64,000 bases of DNA. It comes from Enoplolaimus lenunculus (taxonomy: Eukaryota > Nematoda > Enoplea > Enoplida > Thoracostomopsidae). Below are positions 1 to 14,063 of the stretch, in pieces. The stretch lies in assembly GCA_030248215.1 (NCBI GenBank), contig JASANG010000598.1, positions 184,805-248,804 of the forward strand, read 5' to 3'. Position 1 is the first letter of the stretch. Each line of letters starts with the position of its first letter. The notes beneath the pieces were generated by a model that saw only the letters and a program-made list of their open reading frames with translations, was not told the origin of the DNA and made no database searches. A program made the translations under genes and the position numbers.

Positions 1-1876
1 GCTAAGTAAGTAGATTCGAAAAAATTTACTAACATTTTCTCTGAGATAAAAATGTTCTAAACAACAAAGGTTTTATTCATTTCTTAGCAGTAAACTGTAT
101 GCTTTTCTTCATGCATATTGAAAGTCGTGAAGATCACAGTAAGGAAAAGCAGTGAATTAATCGGTACATCATACGAGCTGTGTAGATAAAGGTCGAGTCA
201 GAGCTGTGGGTTTGGTTGAGATTAACATATTTACAAGGATTTAATACGCGATATTGACTCTAATTCGTGTCGTTTCGAAATGTTAAAGTGACCTTGGCTG
301 GGTTTCAGAAATCTTACTTTTGTTGCAGCAAGGCACACACTAAACCATACTTAATGTTTCAGTGGATAAAGTTATTAAATATTAATTTGGATATGTTTCA
401 CTATGTTACTGAGTAACAGTTCTACCATCCCGCCTGAATAAATTTTAAGGTTCTTTGTAAAACTATGGTGCTTTTTGATCATAAAGCAAAACTGTGGCGT
501 GTTTAGTTTTACGCTGCCCAAAATTGGAATTATTTGTATTTGCCTTAAAAATTAAACATTTTTACTTAAATGAAATCGTTGACTTAAGTATATATTTGAC
601 CATAGTAAATTACTCAAGCAAGGTTTGTGTTGTAGAAACCGAGCCAATCGCAGCGAAGTTGTGTCTAAGTTTTCAATTTCTGTATACTTACTAATGCGAA
701 ACATGGAGTTTTGAAATTGAACAAATACATGAAATGTAAATGTGGAATTGATACAAAAATTTTCCACCATGTCAATTGTAGAAGATGTATAATGCTAAAC
801 GGCATCAGTTAAAGCACAGTACGATTTGTATACAGTGTGATCAAAACTATTTCATCAAGCTATTTCTTGAGCAAACCCATTCAATGAAGACGCGCGTCTC
901 TGCGTTTTCTAGGCCATCTACCGTGGTTTCATTTTGAGTTGTACGTTGTATAGTTGTCATCATTTTTGTCTACTTTTGTTTTTAGGTTGAGCGGAATGCT
1001 TTGTAGCAAGCGACAACATAGCTGAAATAGTGTGTTTTCGTTTCTAAATTAGTCTTTGCGGGCCTCACTGTGCTGCGTTTTCGTTCGTGGAGCTGTGTTG
1101 TCACGGACAAAGTGGATACGGCAGCGTTGCTTTCTCCTGTCTAAGCAACAGAGATAAATCTTGAGCATTTTGATAACCTGTGATATTTTATTTTAAATGC
1201 AATCCGATTAATAAGAAACGTATCGGTGAAGCTACAACTATAAACTTGACTGTTGATTTGTTAGAGCTGAACAAATTGCAATAGAATAACAATTAATCGC
1301 CTGTCTTGTAATAAATACAAGTTTTAGGTGTTGCATAAGTTGCATGTCATGCTAAAGACTTACTCTGAGAGTTTTTATGGTACTTTCGTGCAGGGGACCA
1401 GTAGCTAATCCAATAGCAGAGGGGCACCTTCCGGGAACTGCGCGAGGGAAGACCTTGCGAGTGAAACGTGCCAGAAGGTAAACGCCATTTTCACATCAAA
1501 CTCTAATACAACACCGATTCCACTTACGGCCAAGAGTTGGTTCGATACTGGCGTTTTACTTTATTTGGAAGCCGAAAAAGGGGCAAAAATGAACGCATTA
1601 AATTGTCCAATTCCTTGTGACTACGGCAAAAACACTCCGATTCCGATCAAATTTTGATTACTTTTCGGACGCAGGTGCTCTGTTATTAAGCATTGAATGA
1701 ATATCACAGTTGTAAAGTCGTTGCGATGCAGGCAGGAAATAAATCAGGTCAAAGTTTTAGTGAAGAAAATTGCGTCTACATTGTGTGTTTTAATATGCCG
1801 CATATAAAACGTGACAGCTGATGTCAGTCTAGGTAGGAACCGGGACATCAAACCTTTCAACTAAGCAGCTGGAAAA
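1..1876. other. No supported gene
   Basis: AT-rich sequence with only short ORFs expected by chance. No domain, tRNA or clear repeat seen. Confidence 0.6.
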
Positions 1877-1953
1877 GCGGGCTAGAGCGGGGATCGAACT
1901 CTTAGCCTATGGATCCTTAAGCGAGCACTCTACCACTGCGCCACGTAGCCCGC
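1877..1953 (-). tRNA. tRNA-like sequence, degenerate or SINE head
   Basis: On the minus strand a perfect 7-bp acceptor stem (GCGGGCT/AGCCCGC) encloses 77 nt with an A-box (TGGCGCAGTGG) and a B-box (AGTTCGATCC). A TTTT terminator follows immediately at 1876-1873. The T stem does not pair normally (AAGAG against CCCGC), spacing after the acceptor stem has extra bases, and no clean anticodon arm forms. I read it as a tRNA pseudogene or the head of a tRNA-derived SINE rather than a working tRNA. Confidence 0.5.
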
Positions 1954-3493
1954 CCCTCCAACTGCGTTTTTCGTCGACTATATATGTCGACCGTGCAACA
2001 CAATGTGCATTGTTTTTATTGCATATGCACCAGGACAAGCATGTCTCACTTGCTTACACTGAGGACAACAAGTGAGAAAAGGCATAAAGTTTGCACAAAA
2101 CACACTAAGATTGCAAAAAGTCTAGGAAACTACCTAGTCTGAGATGATTGAAAAAATGCTGAATGGCATTCTCCTACAGATGTAGAGATTCTGCGTTTAT
2201 TGCAGTCTCGATTCGCTGAATTGTACCCTACTCAACATTACTGGTAAGCGAAATGCCGGCCAGAAACTCAACAGAGATGTGTCTGAACTGTTTTAACTTG
2301 GCAAGAAACTCAACAGAGATGTGACTGAATTGGTTAACTTGTTATTCCTTTCATTTGTAGTTCGCTTTTGTTCAGCATAAAAACATTTCATAACTTACGT
2401 TCGAAAATAAATTAACATTCAAACAGCGGTTTAAATAATAGACCGGGTACGAGTAATTTATTCAAAACGACCTTATAAAATGTGTTACATTCATAGCCGT
2501 ATACAAGGAGGGCACCCAAGCCACGCCTCCGCAACAGCAATCAACACCAAACTTTTTTTTGTATTAAGATTTAGCACAAAAATTGCGCGTTTGGCTTTTT
2601 ACTCGCAGCGTCCGCGAATTTTTTCTCAAAAATATCTGTATCTGCCGCTGGTTGCACCTACACAGCGCCCGTTGGATATATTGGCGAATATAAATACTGA
2701 ACCGAGATTGAAAATCGATTAGTTTCGGGCAAAGAATATTAGAAACGAAGACAACGTTTATCAACGTCTAAAATTTGAACTTTTCATTCAGCGCCGCATC
2801 GAGAAATATCTCACAGGGTTCGCGCGATATATAATAAAGAGAACTAGCGAACGATAAGCCAAACGCAATTTTAGAACAAGTTTTTAATACTAAAAAATTT
2901 TGGTTTTGATCCCTGCTGTGGAGCAATCCATGACTTGGTTTGCTCTGTTTGGATCAGCAAGCGTTTTATTGAATATGCACGAATGACGAACAAAACGTTT
3001 AAAACAGGGTATGTTTTTGACATGAATTAATTTCTAAAATATATTTTAGTCATATTTTACCCAAATGAGGCTGTTACGGCAAACGCTGCGTGTATATAAC
3101 GCACATATGCACAATTGTGTGATACTGTTCTGGTTTGCTATATAAACACTCGTACTGGTGCAGCAGCTGCGATGCGGTGGTGGGCTCTATCCTTTTAGCG
3201 GTCGAAAATTTTTGAACTCGAGCCAAAAGTTAGAAGCGTAAATTATCAAAACTAGCAGTCCTTTTGGACCCTATCGCCTACTAAAATTGCATTGTGCTTT
3301 TCGCTTGCTCCGTTCGGTGCTGGCAACTTCTAAAAATATCTCATGAATAGAGATTTCGGCTTCATTCCAAACATATATAAGAAGTATAAAAATATGGTGC
3401 CCTGGTTAAAAAATATATATTTTTTCAATATATGCTCACTGGCCCATGCATAGAACCACAGTCGGAACGTTTTCCTGCTGGGCTACAGTCAGA

Positions 3494-3625
3494 TTAAGTT
3501 TTGCCTAAGTTTTCTGCCTAGGTTTAGGCTCAGGCTTCGCAATAGGCTCATCTTTACGCTATGACATAGGCTTAGGCTTAGGTTTGAGATTATGCTTATA
3601 CAACTGTTCCGGCCCAGTTCAATAC
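3494..3625. repeat. TTAGGC-like cluster
   Basis: Degenerate TTAGGC/TTAGGT hexamers (CTTAGGCTTAGG about 3568-3582) followed by GCTTATACAACTGTTCCGG. It belongs to the dispersed family described in Part 2. Confidence 0.7.
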
Positions 3626-3842
3626 ATAAGCCAGCTCACTGATGTGTTTGGGTTGCAAAGATTTCAATTATCTCAGAGGCGGGTTAAGCTTAATAAAAAA
3701 TTAATTAATACATGCACTAATTAACACTAAACTATAGGTGACAAGACCTTTCCCAGATACATATTAAACCAAAATTCACAATAAAATCGTTGTGTTTTAG
3801 AAAATTTTTTTAAATATGAACATACGGATTGAAACTTAAAAA

Positions 3843-4002
3843 ATGTATTTTGGCTCGAAATCATATTTTTACAATCAACGTTGCCTTACCAAACCACGGC
3901 CAGTTGACTGTTGTTCAGTGTGCTGGTATGCACTCGTCGCCCTGATGTCGCTAGCTCAAGTCTGCCAGGTTCATATGATTGCTGCCGAAGACTATTTAAA
4001 GC
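3843..4002 (+). CDS. Candidate signal-peptide exon
   Basis: ATG 3843 opens 53 codons plus one base, ending at a consensus donor AAGC|GTAAGT (4003). The peptide has a hydrophobic segment (WYALVALMSLAQV, residues 29-41) after a Cys-rich N-terminus and ends AAEDYLK. The donor is phase 1, like the other two leader exons at 17479-18388 and 30596-30911. It could be a distal alternative first exon of the Ly6 gene 28 kb downstream, but an ORF this short is expected by chance. Support is only the leader, the good donor and the phase. Confidence 0.3.
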
Positions 4003-7000
4003 GTAAGTTTGTAGCTTTTAATTTTTGTCAATGCATGAGAGAGGGGGGTTACCGAATTTTAACATAACCAATGAATGATTCAAGTAAAGTGTATGGAAGT
4101 GACCATGGAGCCGCGTGATAAGAAAACTTTTCACTGACCCATCCGATATATTTATTGACGACAATAAAAACAATTTTGTTGTTTTAAAGTCATTCTTTAC
4201 TCGTCGTGTCGAGACACCGTTTTTGCTTGGCCTGTTAACAATTATTGACGCTTGGGTTGTAAAATGTTTCCCAATATAGAAACCAATACTGTGAAAAAAT
4301 ATGATTTTGACTGATGTTCAAGATTACTTAATGTTGAAACTGTGTTAAAGGTAACAGCCGTTGCTTTAAGTTTGAAATATTCTCCAGTGGTCACCGTTAT
4401 TAACGGTTTATCAGCTATGTTTCATTAAGCGAAAAATTTAAGCACATCGTTAAAGAGATTGAAATCAACTTTAACACAGTGTATAATTGAAGGATTTTTC
4501 ATCGGTAGCACAGTGTGCTTTAAACATGTTCCTGTAAATATGTCATTTTCATATCCGGGTTTTGTTCGTTATCAAAACGTGTCTTTTTTACCAAACCGTG
4601 CGAAATTATTCTTGATTTTGAAATTTCTATCTATTTGCATTCATAAAGCTTGAGTATTAATATGCGATATGTCCAGTGGACCATTCATATCTAATGGTAC
4701 ATTTCTACCTTCATTGAAGAAAATGTGGAGTATTTACAAACCTCAAACGCGAAATAGATACATATATTATACTCATATACAGTAAAACTGATTATTTTAC
4801 GTGAAAGAAGAGATTGAAAATTTTGTAAAGCAGTTATATGGTTTAGATTCTCGATGAAGATGAACTTCAGATTTTATCACAATGAATACGTGCTGCCTTT
4901 GAAAAGTTGCTAATTAAATTTGGTGTTCCTACTTCAATTTTGTCTATGCAAGAGCATTTAAAACAAGTTTCTAGTATAAGCCACACACTTTGGTAAAGGT
5001 CAATGTGGCAGCCGACAAATGAGTCACAAGAATATGAGTGAAAATATCAAACTTAGAAATAAAACGACTGATAGCACTGCAGATCTAGGTATATTTGAAA
5101 ATTTTTTATAAATTTTAAATTTATTAATTTTAACCGTAATCTGAAAAGTGTAACAATAATTTGTTTTTAAGCTTCCGTTGATGAGAAATCTTAGAAGTTA
5201 CGCTTCTAAAACAGCAACAAGGCAAACAAGTAAGCTTACAGATAGGAACAACGTTTACAAATGAGCAACCTTTGAAAGAGTCAGGAAGACAGGAAGAAGG
5301 AATCAAGGCGTTTGTTTGAGAATCGACTGCTCTTAGCAACAAATATAATGTTCACTTGATGCTAATTAGGTATGAACTGACGATGTATCCGTTTCTATGT
5401 AGCCCCATATGCCGCTATGTGTTCTTGTCTATAACTTAATAGAGTTCTTTTCAAACGATTACCCATTTCAAAAATCATCGACTTTTTTATTGGAAAGGCA
5501 AACTTTCATGTGACGAAAATGTGCGTATTCGGAAATTTTACAAGGTTCGCACGACAAGTCAAACCCTGCTCGACCGGAAGACAAACCATCCTGTTTACCA
5601 ACTGCGTCACATTGACAAAAATATAAAAAACTTCACTTTCGAAGTTTCCAAAATCACCGGCCAGTGTTTTACCGACTGCCAGAGGCGGAGGTCGACTTTT
5701 GACCTGATCTGGTGGCAGACCTAAAGGTTGTATCCTGCTTGTTGCATTTCTCCAGCAGAAAATTCGAAGGCCCGCGCTAATTCTTTAAAGCATATGACGC
5801 AGACCTGCCAGACTGACCATAAAAAGGCTTTTTAAACCCGATTGAACTGCATAAACCAGGCATTGTTGGTAAAAATACTGAATATAAATATTTTTTAATT
5901 TTAACTTGTACAACAGATTGCAGGTAGGTGTGACGAAGACTCACTCCTTCATACTGTAACTCAGTAGCGGCAGTGGAAGCTTTAACGTCTTTCTGGTCAT
6001 ATAAGAACACGAATATTTAACGCTGAACTACTGGTTATGATTTCCAAATTCCTATCTTTGTTCCAATAAATCATGAACGTTAAAGCTTAAAAGTTGTGAA
6101 ATACCGAAGCCGTGCAGCATCGTTTTCCAGCATGATTTGTGTCTGTGTTACCAAAGTTAGTGCCACGCAAACTTTCTGAGCTCACCTGATTATCGGCAAT
6201 CACTTGGGTCAATAGTTAAACAACAAATCATCGCTAAATGTTCACGTTTAAAAATAAATGGTTTGCAGCCACTTTTTGAACTTCCGAGCTACTTGTTTTA
6301 CGGTAGGATCCGATGATTTAGCCTCGAGATAAATTGAAACCGGTTAACATACGCTGTTAAATTAAAACTCAATCATGTCGTTATTCATCAAGCTTACGAA
6401 TTTCGTAACCAACACCGGATGTAGCAATTTCTCACGGGGATGGGCACGGTGTAGTGAAAAAAGGCTCGCGAGGAAAGCGTGGGAAAAGCGAAATTCTTTT
6501 TTTAGTTAGTGCTATATTTCAATTTTTTCTATCTCCGTTGTACGCCGTGGCCTTCAAGGCCCCTTTGGATCCGCCAGCGGTTCTACTAAATATTCGGAAA
6601 AGGTCGGAGTACTTTTCTGTGCTCACATTTGGAAATGATTAAACACTTTTGCTTTCTAAGCTTATATATATTGAACGTTGCGCAACTTTTAGTCTGCGGC
6701 AGTTCTTTGTGCAACTTTTGTACTATTTAGTGATTGATAAATCTGAGTACGCACGCAAGCTGTACAGGTTTCGAAATGCTGGGTTCCATTGCTGCTTGAG
6801 GCAGTGGCGTGCACACAAATTTGATTTAGTGGGATTCGGCGCTGAAAAAAACAAAATATTTCAAACAGAAAAGGTAAGCTGTTCACAATTACTCAATAAA
6901 GTAGTGCCTTTATCAGTCAAATGCAATTAGGATTTGTTTGCCTCTTCCCAGCCCCCTCTTAATACGCCAGTGCCAGGGCAGGAGGCGCCACCTCATACCC

Positions 7001-7519
7001 CCATTTGGGGCACCCTGAAACAAGAACCGCCGAAGTTTTAAAATGCGTCTGGCTTCTCGCTCGCGAAGTTGTGGGCCTCAACCCTTAAGTTTGTGGGAGC
7101 CCCACCTTTGTCTGCTCCGGTATTGCCGCAGTGACATATGGTTTTAGGGCTTGGTGGTTAAATGTGCGGTTCTACTTGCAAATTTAATGTGTTTTGGAAG
7201 CGTGTTGCATATCAGTTTGAAATATGTTTTATGTATATCTGGTTCTGACAATTATATGCAAACAAGCTAATTTAGCAATGATTTGTTTTAACTTTCTGAT
7301 ATTAGTATACAAACAAACGTGTTCGCTGCACACCAGGTGAACACTCAAAGAACTCGCTGATTTGAGCAATTGTATTGGTCGATCGCAGTAGTATTTATTA
7401 TGCGTGATTGAAAATAGGAATTTAACACGACTTCTGTATGAAATTTTGTGGAAAATTCCTGTTGCACTCTGATTTAAAACGAGTTTGTTTCTAGTTGCAA
7501 TGGGATATGAGGCGGCTTA

Positions 7520-7965
7520 CTCTTAGGCCCACACTAAGGCTGAGCCTCAGGTTTAAGCAAGTTTATTTAGTGTTTGCTAAAACCAAACGTTATTGCTTTA
7601 TAACGTATATACTTAAAATCCTTCTTGATTCAGCCCAGTGTAGTTCAACCAATAATGTGAATGATTTTGCATAGAGTATTAAATCGAACAACTAGTAGGC
7701 AAAAGGAAATCACACACTTCTTTTATATAGCGACCAAAATTTCACGATTCCAACCAAGAACACACTTGTATACAAATTTTCAACTGTTCAAAATGCTGTC
7801 CAATGCTAAAGATAAGGGGTGCAACAGCAGTAGAACAAGCTTAAACGTTAGACTAATTTTTTAGATTTAGGCTTAGGTGTAAGCTCATTCATGCACTTAG
7901 ACTTAGGCTTATGCTTAGGAATCTGCTTATACTACTGTTACGGCTGTGTTCTATACATTGGCCAG
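7520..7965. repeat. TTAGGC-like clusters (two blocks)
   Basis: The first block is 7520-7580 and the second 7863-7965. The second ends with GCTTATACTACTGTTACGG and ACATTGGCC, the conserved tail of this family. Confidence 0.7.
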
Positions 7966-9061
7966 TACGCTTAAAGAAACTTTTTGCTAAAAACAAAAAT
8001 TTTAACGTTTTGTGGTGTGGTTTTATATATTTAGAAATTTAAGCAAAATTAGATTTGCAACAGATTAACCGTTTCAAAGGTTTCGTATCGTCGGATAACT
8101 CTGCAGATAAATTTCTAAATTAAGGTTAAACCTACAGCTAAAAAATACAAAAAACAAGCATAGTTTGACATTTAATAGCCCTAACAACCAAATGTAGTCG
8201 TGATTGCCGGTTGCCAACTTTAAAAGCTGGGCCAAACTCGCGTCAGCAACTAAACTTAACCCAAACAAAAAATAATTGTGGTGCTACCGGAATACAATAG
8301 TGAAAACATAAGGAAAAAGTTTATCGCTCCAATGTTTTGCTTTATCAAACAATTTCAATAAAAGCTTGTTTTACTTAGTGGCGTAGCCAAAATGATGTGG
8401 GGCAGGGTAGCCGACACCACCCTCGAATCCATGTTCATTACTGTCGTCCAAAACACGACCTTATTGAATCATCGTTAATGGGTTACTAGTTGTTAAGAAC
8501 CAAAATATTTCCTTGTTTTAAGGTGTCTGCGCCCACAAATTTTAATCATTTGTCAAGTTACAATTGCCGGCTTCCACCAATTGAAATTCGTCAGTACGCT
8601 ACAGGCTTACGCGCTAAGTCAAGCTATTTTTGTGTGTTTGGGGCGCCGTATACGATAATTTTGCATAGGTTTTGACTTTTTATCGTCATGTTTATTGCAA
8701 AAGTGTCAGCAAAATACTTTTGGAACCAAGTAATTGAAATAAATTCGGCCTCGTCATAAAAACGACGACATGTTGCTGCCTGAATTAAAATCCAAATAAT
8801 TCTATTTTGGAAACGCAATTTAAACTATTCAACACACCAAATGAATACCTAGTTCTTCTACATGTTTCCGGTGTTTTTGTAAATGGTTGAAAGTCGTTAA
8901 TTTTTATTACTGTAAATTCACAAAAATACAACAAAATAGTCTAAATTAAAAAGTTTGAAACTTTTACTATTTTCAAAATTTTGATTACTTCCGTTTCGAC
9001 TATACACTTAATTGAAGCAAGATTAATCTGAGTTTTGCTGTTGGCTTTATGTACCGGTATA

Positions 9062-9450
9062 AAATGTCCTAAAACAGGGGCGTGGGCAGGGTTTCATTTC
9101 GGGAAACGCACGTAAAACATTTTTTGTTAAAAACGAGTGCAGCAAGCAATAATAAGTCTTTGAATTCTAGGATCCATCAGGTTGTGTTGTATTCCGGCAA
9201 AAGTGCTTTTTTCGCGTCCCTACCGAGATTTCGGGGGAGATATGTCCATTCCCTTTTACGATTATGCCCTAAAACCGCAACAAAGGTTGTACAAGTTAAC
9301 AGTGCTAAAGGTGATTTATCTGTCGCATACTCCCACGAGACTTTGCGTCCTGTATGTTTTCTTACCATCAAAAACAAGCAAAGCAGACCTGTTCGGATTT
9401 AGCGTACTGTCTGCGGCGGGTTTTCGATTTGGTTTTTTGTGTCGTTGAAC
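9062..9450. other. Locally GC-richer stretch open in three frames
   Basis: Plus-strand frames of 106 and 88 codons and a minus-strand frame of 66 codons overlap. None has a recognisable motif or convincing splice sites. It may be a transposon remnant. Confidence 0.25.
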
Positions 9451-9582
9451 TGAATAACTGCCCCAGAGGCAACGTTGAAAATTTCAATGTCACAATCTTT
9501 TTTATCGATCCAATATATTTAAAGCACTGCCATAAATAAAGCAAACACAAAATGTAACTTGTTTACACTAAAGCTTAGACTT

Positions 9583-9805
9583 AGCCCCATATTCTCATAT
9601 CGATCTACCACCCATCACCAGTTAGTAATAGGTTTTCAAACTAACGAACTGCTATAATTGCAGAGCTCAAAATTTGCGCAGATGTTGAGTAAATTGAGAG
9701 CAGCAAATGGGTTTAATTTCAAACCTCATTCTGGTTTCGAAACTTGTAATACCTATCTGCAGCTGATAATAGGAGCTACACACTTTTGAGAATATAAGCT
9801 ATAGT
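9583..9805. mobile_element. MITE-like repeat, copy 1
   Basis: Left end GCCCCATATTCTCATAT and right end ACACACTTTTGAGAATATAAGC are imperfect inverted repeats about 215 bp apart. The interior CAGTTAGTAATAGGTTTTC aligns with the copy at 11662. Confidence 0.65.
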
Positions 9806-11339
9806 CTTAGTTTAGGTTATTGCTTAGGTAAACTGCAACTTTAATATTTTACTGCATATAAAGCGCACGACTTTTTTCGAACGCAGATTCGAGAACTGCC
9901 TTTCAGACTGGCTTGTTTATAATATTTTTAGTTTAAGTAACAAACTATTAAACTATGATTTAAGCAATTTTGCGTCCGTACGAAGCTTTTCAATCAAAGT
10001 ACCAAGATATTAGAAGTTAACACAGATTGGAATTTATTGTAATATTGCTTTTACGCATTATTATTTAGGTTTCGCAACTATTAGTAGAAATCACTGAATC
10101 GTAGGTGCCACTCATTAGAACAGTAACTGAACTTTTAGGCAACCGAACTGAATCTAAACCTTGTATTAAGCTATTCGAGCTTTACCATGATTGCCAGAAT
10201 AAGGACATATCAAAAGCGGATAACGCTCTTTATAACAAGAGTGTGCAACTACGCAAATTCTGCGTATAAAACAATGTACCCAGCGCACGTTGCGCATTTG
10301 GCCGACCGCTCCCCCCCCTGAAAATTCATAAAAATTTGGGGGCACTAAAATACTCCGCTGATAGTCTTGAGTAATTCATGCGTTTTGGCAAATGTATACG
10401 CATAGAGCGTTACAACTCCCGTTTCCCGAATCAGGGGGGTCTGGATAAAATGCAACGCGCGGTGGTACATTTTGTGTTGCGGACTATCACGTGAGTTGCA
10501 TACTCTTCTGCAAGTTGGACATCATTATCTAAGTATATATGTGTTTGGACCTTTGACTCCTATAGCTTCACCCATGGCTTCAATACTCAGACTCTGTTTA
10601 AGTTCAAATTCATGCTTCATTTCTTCTGTCAGCAGGCAAATATACTGAAACGAGGAACTTTACACATGATTGTCTTAAAGCTGAACATTTATAGACGTTG
10701 CCATTCTCAGGGGCGCATACAAACGAAAGAATACAGGGGACACATTTCTTTCCAACACTTGAAGACGAGAAAAATGTACTGTTACACAATTTAGAGTGAT
10801 CTGGTGCATTTTTCGATTTAATAATTTATTTAGAATAAGGTTATACCCTCACGAAATCAAAATCCCGGTTATACCGTTTGCCGTTCTATGCGTGTCATGG
10901 TAACTCAGGTAACAGATGGTCAAAGTTGTTGCATTGTGACAATCGTGATTGATTTTATTTCATGTCCATTATTTCTCATGTTTGTCCAGTGCGGTAGCGT
11001 CGTGCGTTTGCATTGTTGCATTTTTGTACAATAACAGAACTCTAGTTGACATTTTATGGTTAAAAGTGCACCGGTTTCAAGTGTTTAATTGCTGCATACG
11101 CCCAGCCGTATTTTACGGTGAGAATTAATTCAACGCGAACGGTTGCCAAGGCCGTAACAACCGCTTCCCACAGACTCCATTTTAGGGCGCCCACTTCATA
11201 ATAGGGCCCGCGGACCGTAACAAGATTTTAAACCCAACATTTGAAAAATATTTTGATCATCGCAAGGGTCGCATAGCCCGGAATTTTTTCGCGACGCCCC
11301 ACCGTAGCCTGCTTCGGCATTGGCGGATGCCTATAAATA

Positions 11340-11495
11340 TTTCAGCCATAGTATTTTGAGTAGGATTAACAGTAGTATAAGCTTTTTTCTTAGCCAAGGT
11401 GTAAGCCTCAATGTAAAGATGAACATATTACTAAGGCTTAGCCGAAGCCTACACAAAAATAAGTAGTTTAAAGCTTAAGCTTACTTTATTGAATT
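11340..11495. repeat. TTAGGC-like cluster, reversed ends
   Basis: It begins with AACAGTAGTATAAGC, the reverse complement of the family tail, then mixed CTTAGCC and GCCTAA hexamers to about 11490. Confidence 0.6.
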
Positions 11496-11661
11496 TTGGC
11501 GAAAGAACTGTACGCCTTTTAAATTATCGCAGGTCACTATTTCAGAGGGATCCACACCATATTTCTGTAAACATTGTTTTCTTAGCAATTTTTTACATCC
11601 TTAATTGAACATGTTTGCATTATCCCTTTCTCATATGAATATTATCTATTTCATCTCTGAT

Positions 11662-11873
11662 CATGGCTCGTATTCTCAAATGTGTATATATCACACCTGT
11701 CATCAGTTAGTAATAAATTTTCGAACTAACTATTGCTGTTGTTTGGTAAGAGAATATAGAAAATCATATGCGAAAATGTGCTGAATTTGACCTCTGCGTT
11801 CACAGGTTTGAAAGTTACAAGACTTATCACCAATTGATGATAGGTTCTACGCACATTTGAGAATATGGGCCTT
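11662..11873. mobile_element. MITE-like repeat, copy 2
   Basis: Left end GGCTCGTATTCTCAAATGTG and right end CGCACATTTGAGAATATGGGCC form an inverted repeat of about 20 bp. It shares CATCAGTTAGTAATA and the region before the right end with copy 1. Partial relatives occur near 29359 and 45520. Confidence 0.7.
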
Positions 11874-13887
11874 AATTTTGAGTTAGAATTCCACCATAAC
11901 AACTCACCATTAAGAGCGTGCAGCTGAAGCGTGATTTGTCAGCCAGGCGGAATCGCAATTGGAACCCAAATTTTATCTCAATTTTAGCCGGAATTGGAAT
12001 TACACTGGAACCCTGAATATACTAACGTTTAATGTTATGCGCTGGCAGTGTGATGGTATTTTGAAACAAACTGTACATATTTCTTTTGAAATTTGCAACA
12101 TGCGAGATTCGGATTCGGCAAATTGGCAATATATTCGGAATCGGGTTAGGATTCGGTCAAGTCGTGGATTAGGTGAAACGCTACCTCACACAACAGGTCG
12201 AATCGAACAGAAGAGTGTGTTAAAAGAAATCGTTGGAAAATAGGGTAGTCGAAATAGTGGAATAAGAAAGATAACTGGACCCGCACAGTCCATTCGTGGA
12301 CTTCACAAACTTTTTAAGCTTCGGTGGAATCATAAGTTACTTCTCTAAGTGCAAATCTAGAAAAGTGCTTAGGTCGTAAATTTTGTTTCGTACTACCGGT
12401 ACAAATTTATTTTATGTGTCACTATAAAAAAACTCCGGTGTATAAAATAATGATGGTTAATAAAAGGGCCTGTTAGCCATATGGCCCCAGGCCTCCCAGC
12501 ACCGTAATCCGGCCCTGGTAAGCCTAAACGTTAGTCTAAACATGAGCCTAAGCCTGAGAGTAAATTTCAAGTGTTTACGTCACCCATTACTCCTGTTTCC
12601 TAATTGGCAGGCCCCTATTCTTGAACTGGGCCAATTAGCTAGCATACTATTTCTACCTATTAGTGTTACTAAATAAAGTGCAGATTTTGCTACAGGGCAT
12701 AATAACGTGGGTGTTAACGTCAATAAAGCCCGTGACAAAGACCGACAAAAGACTTCATGAAACACTGTAAAAGTTGTAGTTTTTAATTTAACATATATAC
12801 AATTCATTAGCTGGTTTTTTGACGTTTACAAGCCACCGGCACAAAGCAAAATGTTACGTAAATACAAATGGGTTTTAGTTTTGTTTGGTTTTGTATTGTG
12901 AAGCGTATATGTCTACTATAAATAGCTTTAGCACTGTACATATCGCCAGCGGTTTATTTGTGATACGCGGTCAGAAGCCAGATTAGAGCCAGATCAAGGG
13001 TTGAGACCTATTTTTGACTTCGCTTGTAGGTGTATCTGATGTACGCTCAAAATATAGCAAGAGTTAATTTTTACGCTTTTCGTTAAAAATGTCTTCATCT
13101 ATCAAGGGCAATGAATTAAATAGAATACTGCAGACTGCAATTTTGCTAAACCAAACACCAATGATTTAGGATCTTGCTAGCATTTTAGTTCAGACGAATA
13201 TAACCTCGCTTAATACTCTAAAGTTTGTTTAAAATGTTTTATTGTTGTCTTTTCAGAAATCCGGTAGGGCACATATCTAATCTATTTTTTCCTTTGTACA
13301 CGCGACACCGCCGCAGATTTAGTCAAGGAAGTTAGTGTTTTGTGAGATGGCTGGCGTTTTTAAATTCTGTCACACCATGCAATTTAAATTGTTACACTTG
13401 TTAAATATCGACCAAAACAATACTATTTTATTTTTTCAAGCAAATGTTTTAGTTATAAATTTTGCTGTTAGCATTTCACCGCGACAGATGGCTGATTTTT
13501 AAGTCGACATGAGTAAATGTTTCAGATGCTGCTTGTATAATTTTCGAGTGTCGCGTTTGCTTTCGGACGCCTGTTGCTTTATACTGGTTTACTTTTTAAA
13601 GTTTTTGCATTGGTAATAAACCCTTCCTAACTTAAAAAGTTTCCTATTAAAAATTTCTTATTTTACTTTAGATTTAATTTCAAAATCTAATTAAAGCTAA
13701 AACACAGAACATATGTTAATTTGGGCATATTTTCAACTAACTGTTACATTATATCACACCATATAAATCAAATGTTTCATATTATTGTTATCTACGAAAC
13801 AATGGCGTAATCGGGAGGGACGCAAGGGGGCCATGGTCCCCCCAATCGTTTTGAAAATTGAATAAATTGAAATCGGATGCCGTGTTC

Positions 13888-14063
13888 GTTTGACTTCCAC
13901 ACATTAGTTGTTGGTGTTTTCATATTAACTGAACCGACATTTCTTTAGCGGTATATGTACCAAAATATATTTTCTCACCCGTTGATGTGTGTAGTGACTG
14001 TTTTTGTACCATTTCTTTTCATCAAAACTGTTGTATAACCAACGCACAGGGTACAACTGGAGG
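13888..14063. repeat. Direct repeat, copy A
   Basis: From TTCCACACATTAGTTGTTGG to AACCAACGCACAGGG. It is similar along its whole length (about 175 bp) to 14363-14533. Confidence 0.75.

Larger units (their letters stand above)
4003..9582. other. No supported gene apart from TTAGGC-like clusters
   Basis: Short ORFs only. The clusters at 7520-7965 are listed separately. Confidence 0.55.
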
